Positions 51,505 through 63,916 of a stretch of 64,000 nucleotides of DNA are shown in pieces. The position numbers and the translations under genes were made by a program. The DNA lies in assembly GCF_010183535.1 (NCBI RefSeq), contig NC_071333.1, forward strand, positions 1,116,001 to 1,180,000, written 5' to 3'. This DNA is from Caenorhabditis remanei (lineage: Eukaryota > Nematoda > Chromadorea > Rhabditida > Rhabditidae). A model generated the notes under the pieces. It was not told where the DNA came from. It saw only the letters and a program-made list of their open reading frames with translations, and did not search any database. Positions within the stretch are counted from its first letter, which is position 1; every line of letters begins with the position of its first letter.

Positions 51505-54500
51505 TCATTCAACAGGGTTGGACAAGATATCAGCATTTTTAGCGTAAAATTTATCTAAGATAGTGAAAAATGCCTTATAAGCACTCGCAGATGCAGAACT
51601 CAATGCACTGACAGTTTCCATCAAAAAAGATATCCGATTCATTGGACTTCTGGTGACATTTTCAATACTATTAACACCTAAAGTTCTCAAAATACCACGC
51701 ATTCCTTCTGAGAAGTGAGAATGGCAGGCAATGTTTTCTTTTTTATTCATCAGCGCCTGAATCTGAGATGTGCTGTACTTTCCGGATAGCACATGTCCAG
51801 CCATTATCACTAATCGATCTCCAGCAATTACTCTTCTCAGTTCATTTCGACTTTTCAACTTTGAGCACAACGTGCATTGCGTGAAATCTACATATGACTC
51901 GTTTTGGTATTTTCTGAAAAATGAAGACCATTGATCATTTGAAAACTGTATGATACTCCCATTACCTGAGATTTGGATTAATGATTTTGGCGGTATTGTA
52001 GACCGTGCAAAATCCCTGTTTCTCTAACTCGATAAGTGCAGCATTTTTCGGTTTACAAGTCACATTTTTAGGTGTTTCAAGTTCTTCATCTTTTTCAGTT
52101 TTTTCAGTAGAAGTCTGAAAAAAAACTTTTGTCTTTAAAAAAAATCTAGTATTCAATTCAGTTGAATTTTATGTCACTCTGAATTTTGAGTAGTGAGAAT
52201 CAAAATAAGAACCATTCTTGCCGAATCCCGAATAAATAGTTTTAAAATTCATAATTCAAACATTTTGAAATTTCTGACTATGATTCAGAATTAGAAGAAA
52301 TGCTGAAAAACTATTTAAAAGATTCACATTTTCGATGAAACATTGGAAAATGTGGAAAATCAAAAAATACTATTTTCGACGGAAAAGTTTCTACTAAATG
52401 TTTCAGTTTTCTCCGGGTTTTTCTTCCCACTCTATTTCGTTTTACTTACCGATTCAATGATCTCCTTGTATTTCTCATTGAAGTTGGCTACAGTTATTTG
52501 AAATTTAGCCGATGAGTATTCAGGGAACAAGCGTCTCACAATTGGCATCAGTTCTTTCAGCAGCTCCAGTCTACACGAATAAACGTTTCTCAAATTTGAT
52601 ATTTCCAGAAATTTGCAAATTTCTCTGCAGGCCTCGGGAAAATGAACATGACAAATGTAGAATTTTTCGACTAGTTGCAAAAATATCTGAGCCTGTGCAA
52701 TGGTGTACTTTTTGCGGATAATGCATCCAACTATAATGACCATCACGTAATCTGCCGATGGGATCTCCTCCATGACCGATAGATCTTGACACTTTGAGCA
52801 TAATGAGCAATGATAATCAATTTTCGGAGGTTCTTTGTTTGCTTTCCCTTCTTTTGACCTTCTGAAATTAATTTAATAAAATATAAAGATGTACAGTAAT
52901 CAACTCACCGAGCAGGTTTCTCAGGTTTGTCTCTTGGAACATTATGCGGTATGGTTTCTTTGATTTTTCTGTTTTTGATATCAAACGTGTGAAAAACCTG
53001 TTGAAAACCTCGATATTGGATATCCGGTCGGAGTTCGTTCACAATATTCACCAATTCTTTCGATGGAGCTCGAGCAAGATCAGATGTTAATTCAATGCGC
53101 AAAGCATTGCAGAGTATCTCCACTGACTCCTGGAAATGATTCCGACATACGTAATGCTGCTTTTTCACTAGCAGACTCTTTGCTTGCTCCATACTAAGAT
53201 GACCCTCGAGTATTCGTGGAATAAGGAGAACTGATGTATCATTTTTTGTTGAAACTGCTCTCATGTTTTCTCGATATTGGACATTGAAACATAGCGTACA
53301 CCTTCGGCCACCTTTGATTTCAGGTCTAAATGAAATGTTTGTTAAAATTGAAACAAATTATTTTGTGTGTATTACCTAGCATGATGGTCCGGATTACACT
53401 GATTCATGTTCACTTCATCATCGTAAACTTCTTCACGTCGTGAAATTTCTTCCGGATGCAAAACTTCTTCCGGGTGCATAACAACTTCTTCTGATACAAC
53501 TACATACTCACTGTCATACATTTGGCCATTGTCGCCAGATAAATAAGTTGGCTCCTCATAGTATATCACGGTTTCATACCCTTCAGATGATGTGGATGGT
53601 TGATTGTCATCATATTTTCCGTTTGATAAGTATTCAGGTACAGTCTGATATTCATCTGTGAAGTATTTGACTTTCGGTTGCTTACGGAGGCCATAAGAGT
53701 GTTTTTCATAGTCGGGGGTTGGGCATTTCTTTCTCTTCGGGTACTCCCAACCTATGTAATCTTTTTCTAGGCGATTCTCGACACAAGTATTGACGAGTGG
53801 CACAGGTTTCTCTTCGACAGGGTAAACACCATGATATCTATTGTCTAAAACAGTCGAGGCATCATTTGGAATAACATTTGACATAGTGTGATACTCAGCT
53901 ATCGGCGGAGTTGGATTCTTATCGTCACAGACATCAATCTCGAGATCATCTTCTGGTTCAATTTTCGGTTGATTCTCCGTTCCACTAGTTTCTGAAAAGT
54001 CACTTGAGAAGGAATCTGGAGATGACGATTGTCCAACAGAATCAGTGTGGTTATGGTGTGCTGGTTTTGTGCCGTAATTAGTGACTTGATGTTCCTCCTC
54101 CGTGGTTTGTAATTTCGGTTGATTATGCATCTCATCAATTTTAGATTCTTCGCTGAATTCGCCAAGTGGTTCCTCTTTTGGCTCTCGCTCTAGTGCCGGA
54201 GCATCCGCTATCGGGACTTGTTGGCTGATGCACGGAATAGTTTGGGACTCTTCAATAGGCTCAATTTTCGTTTCCACTTGTTCACACACTTCGGAGGAAG
54301 CAACATTTGGTTGAGATTGTGCAGTTTCCGACTCAACTTCTTCTAATTTTGGTTCAGGCTCAAGAACTGATTCATCTTTATTCATCATTTCCTCAGACAG
54401 CTCCTCTTTCGGTGGTTGGACAGATTCATTTTCTTCTTCATCTGTGGAGACGGGAGCAGCATGCACTTTTTTTAGCGGAGGATCCCCTGCAGCTGCGTCC

Positions 54501-54637
54501 TCGCTTTCCACTTCGTTTTGGGGACTGCGTCTATTTCTTTTTTGTTTGGTCTCCTTCTTGCCAGTTTTCCAGCGAGATACCAACGTCTCCAATTTGTTCT
54601 TTTTCTCCATAAAATTGTTTCCTTTGGATGGTGTCAT
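51505..54637 (-). CDS. Acidic nuclear-type protein with three LIN-15A-like C2CH modules
   Basis: Model complement(51505..51913, 51966..52114, 52450..52861, 52909..53325, 53376..54637), 882 residues. Residues 1-420 are low-complexity, Glu/Ser/Pro-rich and lysine-containing (KKETKQKRNRR near the start), likely disordered. Three related modules follow, one each on exons 2, 3 and 5: CTLCFNVQYREN ... CRNHF; CSLCSKCQDLSV ... CHVHF; CTLCSKLKSRNE ... CHSHF. Each is C-x2-C, about 45 residues, C-x2-H-F, then a helical stretch of about 70. This resembles the THAP-like C2CH finger of the X-linked LIN-15A and of LIN-56, which act in synMuv transcriptional repression; the link is an inference from pattern. 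ATTTTCAG precedes the ATG by one base, suiting trans-splicing. Intron 3 holds a family 2 repeat remnant. Confidence 0.8.
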
Positions 54638-54879
54638 TCTGAAAATCGAATTAGTTGAACACTGAGCAAAAAAAATAAAAAATAAAAAAAATCGAAAAGT
54701 ATAAAAGTAGTGATGATTTGCAAGAAATCAACACATCAATAGTCAAACAAACATATCAAAATTTAAGTATAATAAAATGTTTATTTTTATTTTGCGAAGC
54801 AATGACATGTGGTGATAAAGCCAGGTAGGGGAATATAAAGAACCATTATACATAGAATTTCTTCATTTCGAATTTCTCA

Positions 54880-56579
54880 TCAGTTGAAAACCAGGTATTG
54901 CTTTAGTTCACAGTAGTTGACAGAGAAGTGGTGCTGCACACTAATCAAGACTGGATAACCTGTAAAACAAAAATTAATAAATTTTCATATTGCCCAAAAA
55001 GTTTTCTTTTGTTTATTTTGTTTTATAACTGATATTATAAAAACGCACGGTGACTCTATTCCAACGCCGTAATTTAATTTTTTCTAAATCATCGTAGGAA
55101 CTTTTTACATGAAAATTCGCGAGATTACGCGCCGATCGTCTACAACTTATATTATACCAGCTAAAGCACCTGCGGCGTGTTTTTCTGCGGTTACGCCACT
55201 CGAGTTCACATGAAACTATTATGAACATAGTTTGCATTTTTGAAAATAAAAATATAATGCGGACATCCGGAAAAATACACAGACAAATCTACAGACAGCG
55301 TACACTTGGTTTTTATATTTAAGAATTATTTTTGTTCCAAAGTTTTAACCGCTTACGGTTGCTAAAGTTTCAATTTTTGAAAAATAGTTAAAATTCAATA
55401 AGGTTGTGTTTCGCAATAGGAATTAGCTATGGATCATGTCGCTTTTTGTTCTGAACATGGGTAAGTTAGTTTTGACGACTTGAAATATTATTTTTTAATA
55501 ACAGAATTCCATTGGTTTATGTGTTTTAGGCAACTACGTTTTGAGAATTTTCCCAAGTATAACAGGTCGAGACATATATCACAAGAACGGAAATTTTGCG
55601 CAGATCTCAAATCAATATTTTATTTTTTGCAGAGCAATCTCATTAATAAAGTTATTCGCGTTTTTGTGGCTTCTCAATGCAATAGTGGGTATTTTCAAGA
55701 CTCCCTAAATTAACTTTTTTCTCACTTTAAAAAAATTTTTTTTTGATTTATACGTATGAATACCGATGTAAAAATGATTTTGGCAAATTTCAATTTTGTG
55801 AGTCGTGAAAATGCCCATTTTTGAACTGAGATGCCACAAAAACACAAATAACTTTTTTCACATAATCGTTTTGCAAAAACAGAATGATAAAACAAAATAC
55901 AAGTCGGCGCAAATATTCCGTTCTAGTGATATATATCTAGACCTGTAACTCCAACCCAACCCGGGATTATTCCCTAGTTGTTTATAATTGTTTCACTTAC
56001 CAGAAATATTTTTTCTAGTGTGACTCCTGTCTCCGGATTCCAATAATTCAATAGTCTTCACCATGTATCAGGAGCTATTGTTGTTTTGCTATTGTCGTTT
56101 CTAGCGAGCTGGTCTATCTGAAAATCAGGGAAATAGAAAAGCTTCCGATTCATCATTTTTGGGTTACACACTTGAAAGTGTTGCTTACTTTAGTTACATT
56201 CTTAACATTCAATGTTGTTTCTCTATTTTCATGAATTGTTCTTGCCTTATGGTCAAACTTTCTTAGCGGAAAGCAGTGACTAACTTGAGAATCGAAAATG
56301 TTGTGTCCGACAGCAATAAAAGCTAAACAGTAGGAAGTTCTCACATTCAGCAACTGTAATTTATCACGCTGAGAAGTGTCCAGTCAGTTGGGTTGCAATT
56401 GATAAAAACCTGTTTTTATTCTGACGACAAAGTTTTCGATCACATATTGAGGCATACTTATACTTGCAGAATAGTACTATTCCTTATCCTTTGTTTCAAA
56501 ATACTCACCCTTGAGGTTTTCCACGTTGTGAGGGGTAGCTAGTCCATCTTTGACATCTTTGACTTTGAGATTGCATTGC
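54880..56579 (-). CDS. Doubtful small spliced locus, possible 47-residue product
   Basis: Three blocks have canonical splice sites on the minus strand: 56509-56579 (GTTCCAG| ... |GTGAGT), 56001-56117 (TTTTCAG| ... |GTAAGT), and an exon starting at 54959 (TTTTACAG|). ATG at 56062-56064 gives MVKTIELLESGDRSHTRKNI, then G and YPVLISVQHHFSVNYCELKQ, ending at 54880-54882. The second half vaguely recalls the YPVILSIENHCS strand of phospholipase C X domains. In the outer exon another frame (CNLKVKDVKDGLATPHNVEN) looks more protein-like but stops soon after the next splice. It may be a relic or a non-coding transcript. Coordinates give the outer limits. Confidence 0.3.
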
Positions 56580-59500
56580 CTGGAACATCCAGAAGATTAG
56601 AAAAAAAAACACTGTATGTTAAAATTGAAAGTATCATGATTCTGGGGATTGAAGAAAGTTAATATAACAAAAGATTACCAGGATTGTTACAAAAATGAGA
56701 ATCCAAGAAAACTAAGACTGTTAAAACCGACTAAACATCCTAGTCCTCACTGGAGCACGTTTGCGTATTTTTCATCATGTGTGAGGAAAAGCTCAGGCGG
56801 GCGAAAAACGGCAGAGAGAGGAGTGTTATGTGTAGTGAGCGACGCGGTTTGAGTATACATGCGACGCGCGTGTGTCAGATAGAGAGAGCGCCAGAGAAAA
56901 TAGATTGATTTTCATTTTTCACTTAACACAGCTGCCTTCAACAGCTCGTTCTAAAAATCGGGTAGTTAAAATAAATGTGAAACTGACACGACATATCTCC
57001 CTGAACAAACCTACTTTTTTTCGCTTTGCAAAATCTCTGTGCATACATTGGTGACCTTAGTTTTTTTAATACTGGGCCTGTCAAAAAATTCTGGTGGTGG
57101 ATGTAACAGACGGCCGCAGCTGTCTGCGTAGAACAAAAGAATACCCTTCAGAATGTGTCCCACCTCAATTTAACAACAAGAACACTGTTGGGCGAAAAAT
57201 GCCGACATTTCCTCAATAATGAATTTTGGACGGTATATTCTTTCTAGTTCTATTTTATGAAAAATCGGTGTTGAATACGTTTTAAAATAATGATTTTTGA
57301 GAATTCTCAAAAATTAGAAAGTAGTTTGAGTTTTGTTTCTGCAAATTGATTCAAAAAATGCTACTGTAGGAAAAATTTAGCGTGAAATACAATCAAAGTT
57401 TTCAATTAACGACCCATTCAAATTGAAATTTATAATACTTGCCAAGGGCTGGGCCGGCGCGGGTACATGGGGCCACAACTCAATGTTTAAAACTTTGAAT
57501 TTTTCCACGAAAAAAAATAATTTCAAACTATCATCCAGAATAAGAAGAACAAAGAAAGAAATTGAAGAAAAAAAGTGAAAAAATTGGTTCATTTTTTAAG
57601 GGCCTTGAAAAGTATGATTTTCGAGAATTCTTGAAAATTGGAAAGTTTTTTGAGTTTTTTTTCTGCAAATTGGTTCAAAACATGCCACACTAGGAGCATA
57701 TAACCGGTAGACAAGTGAAATAATATAACAGTTTCGACTAACGGCCGATTCCAATTTAAATTTATTGAATGTCGTTTGCATAAAAGTACTGGCGTTCAAG
57801 TATTTAAGATCTGAATCTGTAAAAATGAAGTATCGACACTTTTGAAGAATTCTATGAACTATAATTATGGGAACGCGCATGTTTATACTCAATTACAATT
57901 ACAGGACTATGATAATAATGAAAGAAGTGCGAATTCATATTAAAAAAAAAGAAAAACGAATTTCTGGAAGAAAAAGAAAGCTTCACATAAAATCGGTCTT
58001 ACTTCACGGAGAACCTTCAGCGGAAAGCATGTTACACAAATCAACGATTTTCATTGTTCCGACTGACGAATCGATAGAGAACACAGAGAAGAAAGATCTT
58101 CAGGGGCGAAAAATATTAGGGGGAAAGACAGGCAGCGTTAGACGAAGACAGTGCGTACAGTGAACCACAAATGGTGAAGATGTGTATCTACCGTCAGGCC
58201 GGCCAACGCATTCAGGGCAAAGAGAAGACGTGTACACAGTGGAGGGCAGAGAAAGGGGGCAAATAGGAGAGACTGTCATCGAATGCAATAACAACGCTGA
58301 AGAAGGATGATTTGCAATTTTTCGTTTTGCGATGATCAGATTTTCACCGATATCAGATTTATCTATGATTCCGGAAAATTAACAGATGAACCCAAACCAA
58401 ACGAAAATTTTTGACTATCACCTGTCTTATCAAATATGACCAGAATATGACCAGTATATACCGGCAGACTGGTCAAAACTGAAACTGATAAGAAGCGCAT
58501 CAAATGTTTGACAATGTGGGAGAATAAAAGTCAGTAATGACACTTTTCTCTCATTGTCATGTTGATAATTAGTCTTATTTATATTTTGAGCAAGTTTTGA
58601 AGTTTTCGATTATCATTTCGAAAAACATTTAAAAAACATGACCAATATCACAAAACAATCTCGTGTTTATTATACCGTTGTTCCATTTATACCGTTTTAT
58701 CCGATTTTTTCTTGAATGGGCAGAAAATTTTTCTAATCGATATCCATTTTTTAAGTTCTCAAAATGACGTTTTCTGTATCGGACAAACTGGAACAATGAC
58801 CACCGTTGTATTCACATCTGCAAAATCAGGCGACATTGACTAATTATTGTTAACGCGATAACAACGTGAACAACTTCTTGATATGATGCAGAAAAATGAA
58901 GCGTTCGATCACAGCGTCGGTGACAAAAATATACTGAAAATTAATTATGATCATACGCTTGTAAAATCAAGTGGCGAGCAGCGGACACACAAAAAATGCA
59001 GACAATTAAAACAAAATAAATGTTTTTCAAGAAAAAGCCTGTTTATTTTCACAGAGGTCATTGAAACATTGCAAAAATTATATAAAAAATAGAAAACTAA
59101 ATGAGGAATATGATGTGTTCAAAATCACCAGCAATTGTCATTGAGGTGTGAAAAATAACTTTATCTGTTTGAATAAAAAAAATAATTTGAACATAGCAAT
59201 ATGTAATTGTGTGGATTAGCTAGAACAATCAAAAAATTTCTATTTAAAATCACCTTAATTTTTTTGTGTAACACTAAACCATTTCCTTTTTTTAGATGAT
59301 ACGTGTTTTTAACAGATTTTCGTTTTTTACTTCTGCTTGTCCACATTCTCTTTTCATTTCGATACATTCTGAATTCGTGAGCTTAAAATTTTTCCAGAAT
59401 ACTATACTTTTGCATCTTTACGTGCAAACCACCAAGCTATTCACTCTCTGAGATATCCGGGCCACATCAAACATTGCAATGTATCCGGCACTTATCGTGT

Positions 59501-59759
59501 CCCTTCATTTTTGTTTACCACAATTATCCCTCACATAAATATCTGGATTCACATAAAAGCAATTACTATCTACATATTTCTACATATTTCTACATGTATA
59601 ACATAATCTGCGGAAACAATTTCTTATTACATCTACCGTAATTGTTTCCCAGAATCATTATGTGTGTGCATATAAAAGAGGGCGCCCCGTTAGAAGACGT
59701 GTCATATACATATTTTTCTATCAGGAGAGACATATTTCAAGAAGCTGTCATTGGCAGAG
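56580..59759. other. Intergenic stretch upstream of the NTF2-like gene
   Basis: No supported gene. 56780-56900 is a GAGAGAG/CGCG-rich promoter-like patch. Direct repeats of about 150 bp lie at 57297-57440 and 57617-57770, flanking a family 2 element (57437-57600). A 98-codon Lys-rich frame at 57867-58163 has no homology I recognise. Confidence 0.5.
59671..59678 (+). promoter_or_regulatory. TATA box of the NTF2-like gene
   Basis: TATAAAAG 89 bases before the start codon. No trans-splicing acceptor is seen between it and the ATG, suggesting an ordinary 5' end. Confidence 0.5.
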
Positions 59760-60774
59760 ATGAGTGGTGAGTTTGAAGTGGACAATATGCTCCTCCTTTC
59801 AGAATTTCTATATTTATTTCGTATTGTTGAGAGTCAAATACATCACATTTCATTTTTCTGCACTCCATTGAATATCTAGAAAGTTTCTGAACCAAAACTA
59901 TGAATTTATTCCGCCATATTCCTCTAAGCAATTCCCAACTTAATGGCGTCAACCATGGTATACTATTTTACGAATGATTCGGGGTTTCACACAATTTATG
60001 ATAGGAAATAAAAAAGGGAGAGTCTCTAGAGTGCTTTGAAAAAATGAAGAAAAAGTTTTCGTCTTCGATTTTTACTTCCGAAGAACTCAGACTCAAAAAT
60101 GAACTTTTTCGCAAATCTGAGGTTTTCTAATGATCTATTAGACCATTTCAATTCTGGTGAGTGGTATAATCAAGTTTCAATTTCAATTTAATAAAGCCGT
60201 ATCTTGAATTTTATTGCTATCAGCCAATTATTTTTTCCAGCTCTTTTCCAAGAAATCAAGGGACGTCAACAAGACTTCATGAAGGCTTTCAACGCTGGTG
60301 ACGCCGCAGGAGCCGCGTCTGTCTACGATCCGGACGGTTATTTTATGCCGAACGGACGTAACCCAGTCAAAGGACGCTCTGGTAAGTGACTAGGTTAAAT
60401 ATGTGGTGTTTGAATAGTTCTGATTGAAAAATAATCAATTATAGTCGTTCGAAAACAAAAACCGTTGCGCGGAAACTTAAAATATTTTCATTTTCCAGGA
60501 ATTGAGGCCTATTTCAAGGAGGATATGGCTGATGGAGTCCAAACTGCTCAAGTGAGTTTTGGAAACTTTTTTCCTAGCAATTCTATAAAGAATCTTTTAG
60601 ATCATCACGGAAGAAGTCAACGGAGGTGGTGATTGGGCTTTCGAGAGAGGAAGCTACCATCTGGATGGTACTAAGGGACGTGAATCTGGAGCGTATCTCC
60701 AAATTTGGAAGAAGGTCGATGGTGTCTGGCTCATCCACAACGACTGCTTCAACGTCATCAAGAATGCTTGCTAA
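59760..60774 (+). CDS. NTF2-like/SnoaL (DUF4440) small protein
   Basis: Model join(59760..59766, 60241..60381, 60499..60551, 60601..60774), 124 residues. The first coding exon contributes only ATG AGT G. The fold signature is an N-terminal helix (EIKGRQQDFMKAFNAGDAAG), ASVYDPDGYFMPNG, GRSGIEAYFKEDMADGV, DWAFERGSYHLDGT, and SGAYLQIWKKVDGVWLIHND then CFN. This matches the DUF4440/ketosteroid-isomerase-like group of NTF2-fold proteins, a one-domain cone with a hydrophobic pocket. No signal peptide, so probably cytosolic. The ligand or reaction is unknown. Poly(A) signal AATAAA at about 60888. Confidence 0.85.
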
Positions 60775-61390
60775 TTCAATTCAATTCCTGAGAAGATTCC
60801 AGTTGCTTTGCTTCTAGCGCTTTACTAAAATAATCATTCATGCATTCTAAATTTCGCTTTTTTGGTATTTTATGATATAGTGCTTGAATAAAATTAAATA
60901 GTTACCCTTTTAATTATAGACTCGAGCAACGTGTGCCCTAGGCTTAGACTTTAGTAAGACACCATATTGGCTCCCACTTTACGGGTACGGACAACGAGGA
61001 TTCATGACAACAAGGTACGGTATATGCTGGAATGTGGGAAAAATTAATTTGTCAAAAAAGTAGCATAAAGCCGAAATTTTGGTCACGTGATACAGACAGC
61101 GTGTTTGATGCCCACTTTTCTACCGTTTTACTTCATCACCCGGGATATGTAATGACCCCCCGGGTGGCTATCTGGCCGGGATGTGTATATTCAAAAAGTG
61201 AAAGAGGTCACAGCTGACTACACAGACACAGAGACACCCCCACCCCACCCCAAACGTCTTCTTTCTCTCCCTCCTTCCCCATTTTTCTATTAGTATGTGT
61301 TGAGAATGCCTATCGGAACGGCGTTCGACCAATCGTCTTGTTATTTTTATTGAAAACTAATATTTATTGCTTTTATTTATGTTTTTCAAG
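60775..61390. other. Gap before the zinc-finger gene
   Basis: Includes the 3' UTR of the NTF2-like gene and a CT/CCCACCCC-rich tract (61230-61290) ending in TTTCTATTAG, a possible trans-splicing acceptor. An ATG at 61308 with frame MPIGTAFDQSS could begin the next gene but lacks a good donor in phase. Confidence 0.5.
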
Positions 61391-62698
61391 GTTTTGGAGG
61401 ATTCTGAAGGTAAGGAATGAAATTTTAAACATAAAAATAGCTAAAAAATCAATCAAATTCACTTGATTTTCATTGATGGTTTCAAACTGAACATTTCGTG
61501 TTTGCAAGAAAAAATTATTAAAAGTAGGACACCCGAAGCCGGCTGAATTTTAATATACTCTTATTTTTCTGCATTTTAAAGTATTCTGAAACCATTTTCG
61601 TTATTAATTTTTTAATGGTTGGTTTCAAAGCGGGCCGTTTTGAAAAATTCGATTCGTGTTGTATTAAATCTCATGCCGCTTTTGAAATGCCAAAGTTGAA
61701 AAAGCATCTAAAGTCAGCTGCCAAGTACATACAGTAGTAGTCTCCCAGGCAGGAGAATACTGATAACATCGAAATGGTCTTGGCAAAGATATGTACTGGC
61801 TGGACATTGTTTTAAAGGTCAAATATATTGTTCTATCAAATAATTTTTGAAATTTTTTCTTAACAATTACACCATTTCAAATTTTTCTCAAACATTCAAA
61901 CAATTTCAAATAATTTCAAACTACGCAAAGAAAAAAAGTCAACGAGAACATTGAAATAAAGAAAAAAGCAGTAAAACTATTATTTGAACATGTTGAAGTT
62001 AATGAGTTCCCACATTTTTCAGATCGCATTTGGCTGGTCAGCGACAGGATCGAAAGAATCGGGACCGGTGCACTGCTTGCTGAAATGCCAGATTGAGGTA
62101 CTATTCATTTAAAAAATAAATTCTTTAAATATCTCATTTTTGACAGACCTGCCAAAAAGACGTGCCGATTTATTCCAACAACAAAACGTATTGCGTTGTG
62201 GAACATATTTTGAAGCACACAAAATCGAAACTCTTCAAATGCATACTGTGCAGCCACATGGAAAGGCATCGATGGCAAATTCGTGAACATCACGATTATG
62301 CTCACAGAATCGAGCATATGCCCAAGTATGATATGGCATCGTAAGTGGTTTTATTGTAACTCAGAAGGAAATATGGAAATTTCAGAACCATGAGACGTCC
62401 AGCATTTCGAAGAACATCGGAGGAGTGTTTCGGAGGTGAGTTGTTTAAATAATGTCGTGAATTCTAAGTTTAGCTAAATTTTGCTGCGAAAATACTATTT
62501 TTGCAAAATTTTCCGCTGTGAAAGACTTTCTCAAGTGTGTTAATTTTCGCAGTTTGAATAAAAAATTGACATATGAATATCTGAACGTTTACAGATGCTA
62601 TCCAGAGTTCGAGGATCCAATTGGCGATGGAAACAATGCGCTCGATATTAACGAATTTCAATGAAGCCTCCCAACTAAGAAAATTTAAATTTGAATGA
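61391..62698 (+). CDS. C2H2-type zinc-finger protein, start not resolved
   Basis: Exons 61391..61409, 62023..62097, 62147..62340, 62386..62435, 62595..62698 join in phase; the 5' end is unresolved. Conserved features: VHCLLKCQIETCQKDVPIY, TYCVVEHILKHTKSKLFKC, then KCILCSHMERHRWQIREHHD with AH, a C-x2-C-x12-H-x5/6-H finger, and a basic stretch (MRRPAFRRTSEE). The tail SILTNFNEASQLRKFKFE ends at 62696-62698. There is a second likely Cys/His cluster in the upstream exon. It is probably nucleic-acid binding; no close family is named. A possible first exon at 61308 (MPIGTAFDQS) would need the weak donor GTCTTG. Confidence 0.65.
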
Positions 62699-63449
62699 TT
62701 TTAAGTTTGACATGATTTTAACGAAAATAAATAAATAAATAAATATATGTAATTGTCCTGAAATCTATTTTTCGAAACGGAATTTGCTAAAATTTCAACA
62801 GAAAAACAGTCTAACTTCCCGAAAAAAGCATCATAATTTTATTTAGAGCAATGATTTGACAAGTGGACAAGAGAAAAAGGGTTCTGAAAAAAGAAACCAA
62901 GCAAAAAATGTTATGAGTTGTATTAAATTTCAAAGAAAGTAAAAAGCTAAATTTTGATTGAGTGGTGTCAGAAAGAAAAATATGAACATTTAAAGACAAG
63001 TTTCAAGTAAAATTTCTGGTGGTACTGTACTTTGTGCGTCGTTTTTTTTTCAAGCAACAAAACCCGCTGGTGCAGTGCTAAAAAATGGAGATGAGAGGAC
63101 AGGGAATATGAAGATGGAAATGAGAAATTAGAACTGAAAAGCGGAGGGGGGGAATCTGGTTTCTAATATAGAAAGTGGTAATTTTTCATAAGAAAAGATG
63201 GACAACAGAAGGACACGAAAACATTTGCAAGATAAGTTATGAAAGGGGAAAGATCTGAATGACACGAACCAAAACAATGGGAGCGGGGACGCAGGAAAAT
63301 TCATTGATAACAGGAAAATTTAAAGTATAAAGCTCTGGAAAACATTTTCGAACTTCAGGAAAAACTGGTAGGGTGGGTACTGTCAAAATGGGGATAGTTA
63401 TGTAACACCGTTGTGGATCTGGCAATTTGGGTAAGAAACGGAAGAGCAT
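62699..63449. other. Gap between the zinc-finger gene and toca-1
   Basis: Convergent 3' ends. AATAAATAAATAAATAAATA near 62725-62745 supplies the poly(A) signal of the zinc-finger gene. No gene is seen. Confidence 0.6.
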
Positions 63450-63735
63450 TTAGCACTGACTGGTATAATATTGAATTTTAAGGTAGGAGCTGGGAACAAA
63501 TCCATCGGCTGAGTTGTCACACCTGAAAGAACTCATTTTTAGTTAGGAACTTCACTTAAAATAATGCAACTCACTTTCTCACTCTGGTCCATCCATCTCC
63601 CTCGTCTTTCTCGATAATCCATAACTTTTCATTTGAATCCATCCGGATCGCACCATCTTGTGCACCATCAAAAGCAAACTGAGCAATTCCTTCTCCGATA
63701 ATTGGGTTGGGCGGGTTGGAGAGTTCCTCGTACAT
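63450..63735 (-). CDS. toca-1: TOCA/CIP4-family F-BAR-SH3 protein, C-terminal SH3 exons (gene continues past the window end)
   Basis: Exons complement(63450..63522, 63575..63735) give the last 77 residues. The SH3 domain reads GEGIAQFAFDGAQDGAIRM, SNEKLWIIEKDEGDGWTRVR, KCDNSADGFVPSSYLKIQYY, with the GDGWTRVR and FVPSSYL signatures of the TOCA-1/CIP4/FNBP1L SH3. TOCA proteins bind curved membrane through F-BAR, Cdc42 through HR1, and WASP/WAVE through SH3, promoting actin assembly and endocytosis. The upstream exons lie beyond base 63735 and mostly outside the window; a minisatellite occupies the adjacent intron. The symbol rests on the SH3 match and on synteny with C. elegans F09E10.8, as I recall. 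Confidence 0.8.
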
Positions 63736-63823
63736 CTGAGAATTGGCAGAGATTTAAATTTAGAAAAAAACATTTGCACCAACATGGTCAATAGGAGAGT
63801 AAAGTTAGTTACTGAAAAATGTC

Positions 63824-63916
63824 TTGGTCAGTGTAAAAGCTAATTTTGTCAGTGTAAAAGCTAATTTTGTCAGTGTAAAAGCTAATTTTGTCAGTGTAAA
63901 AGCTAATTTTGTCAGT
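63824..63916 (+). repeat. Minisatellite, TAATTTTGTCAGTGTAAAAGC type
   Basis: Four to five near-identical 21-bp units, with a diverged TTTTTGTCACTGG end, in an intron of toca-1. It encodes the artefactual DKISFYT repeats on the minus strand. Confidence 0.85.

Noticed and set aside
57867..58163. 98-codon Lys-rich plus-strand frame
   Set aside because: Low complexity, no splice or poly(A) context, antisense frame equally open.
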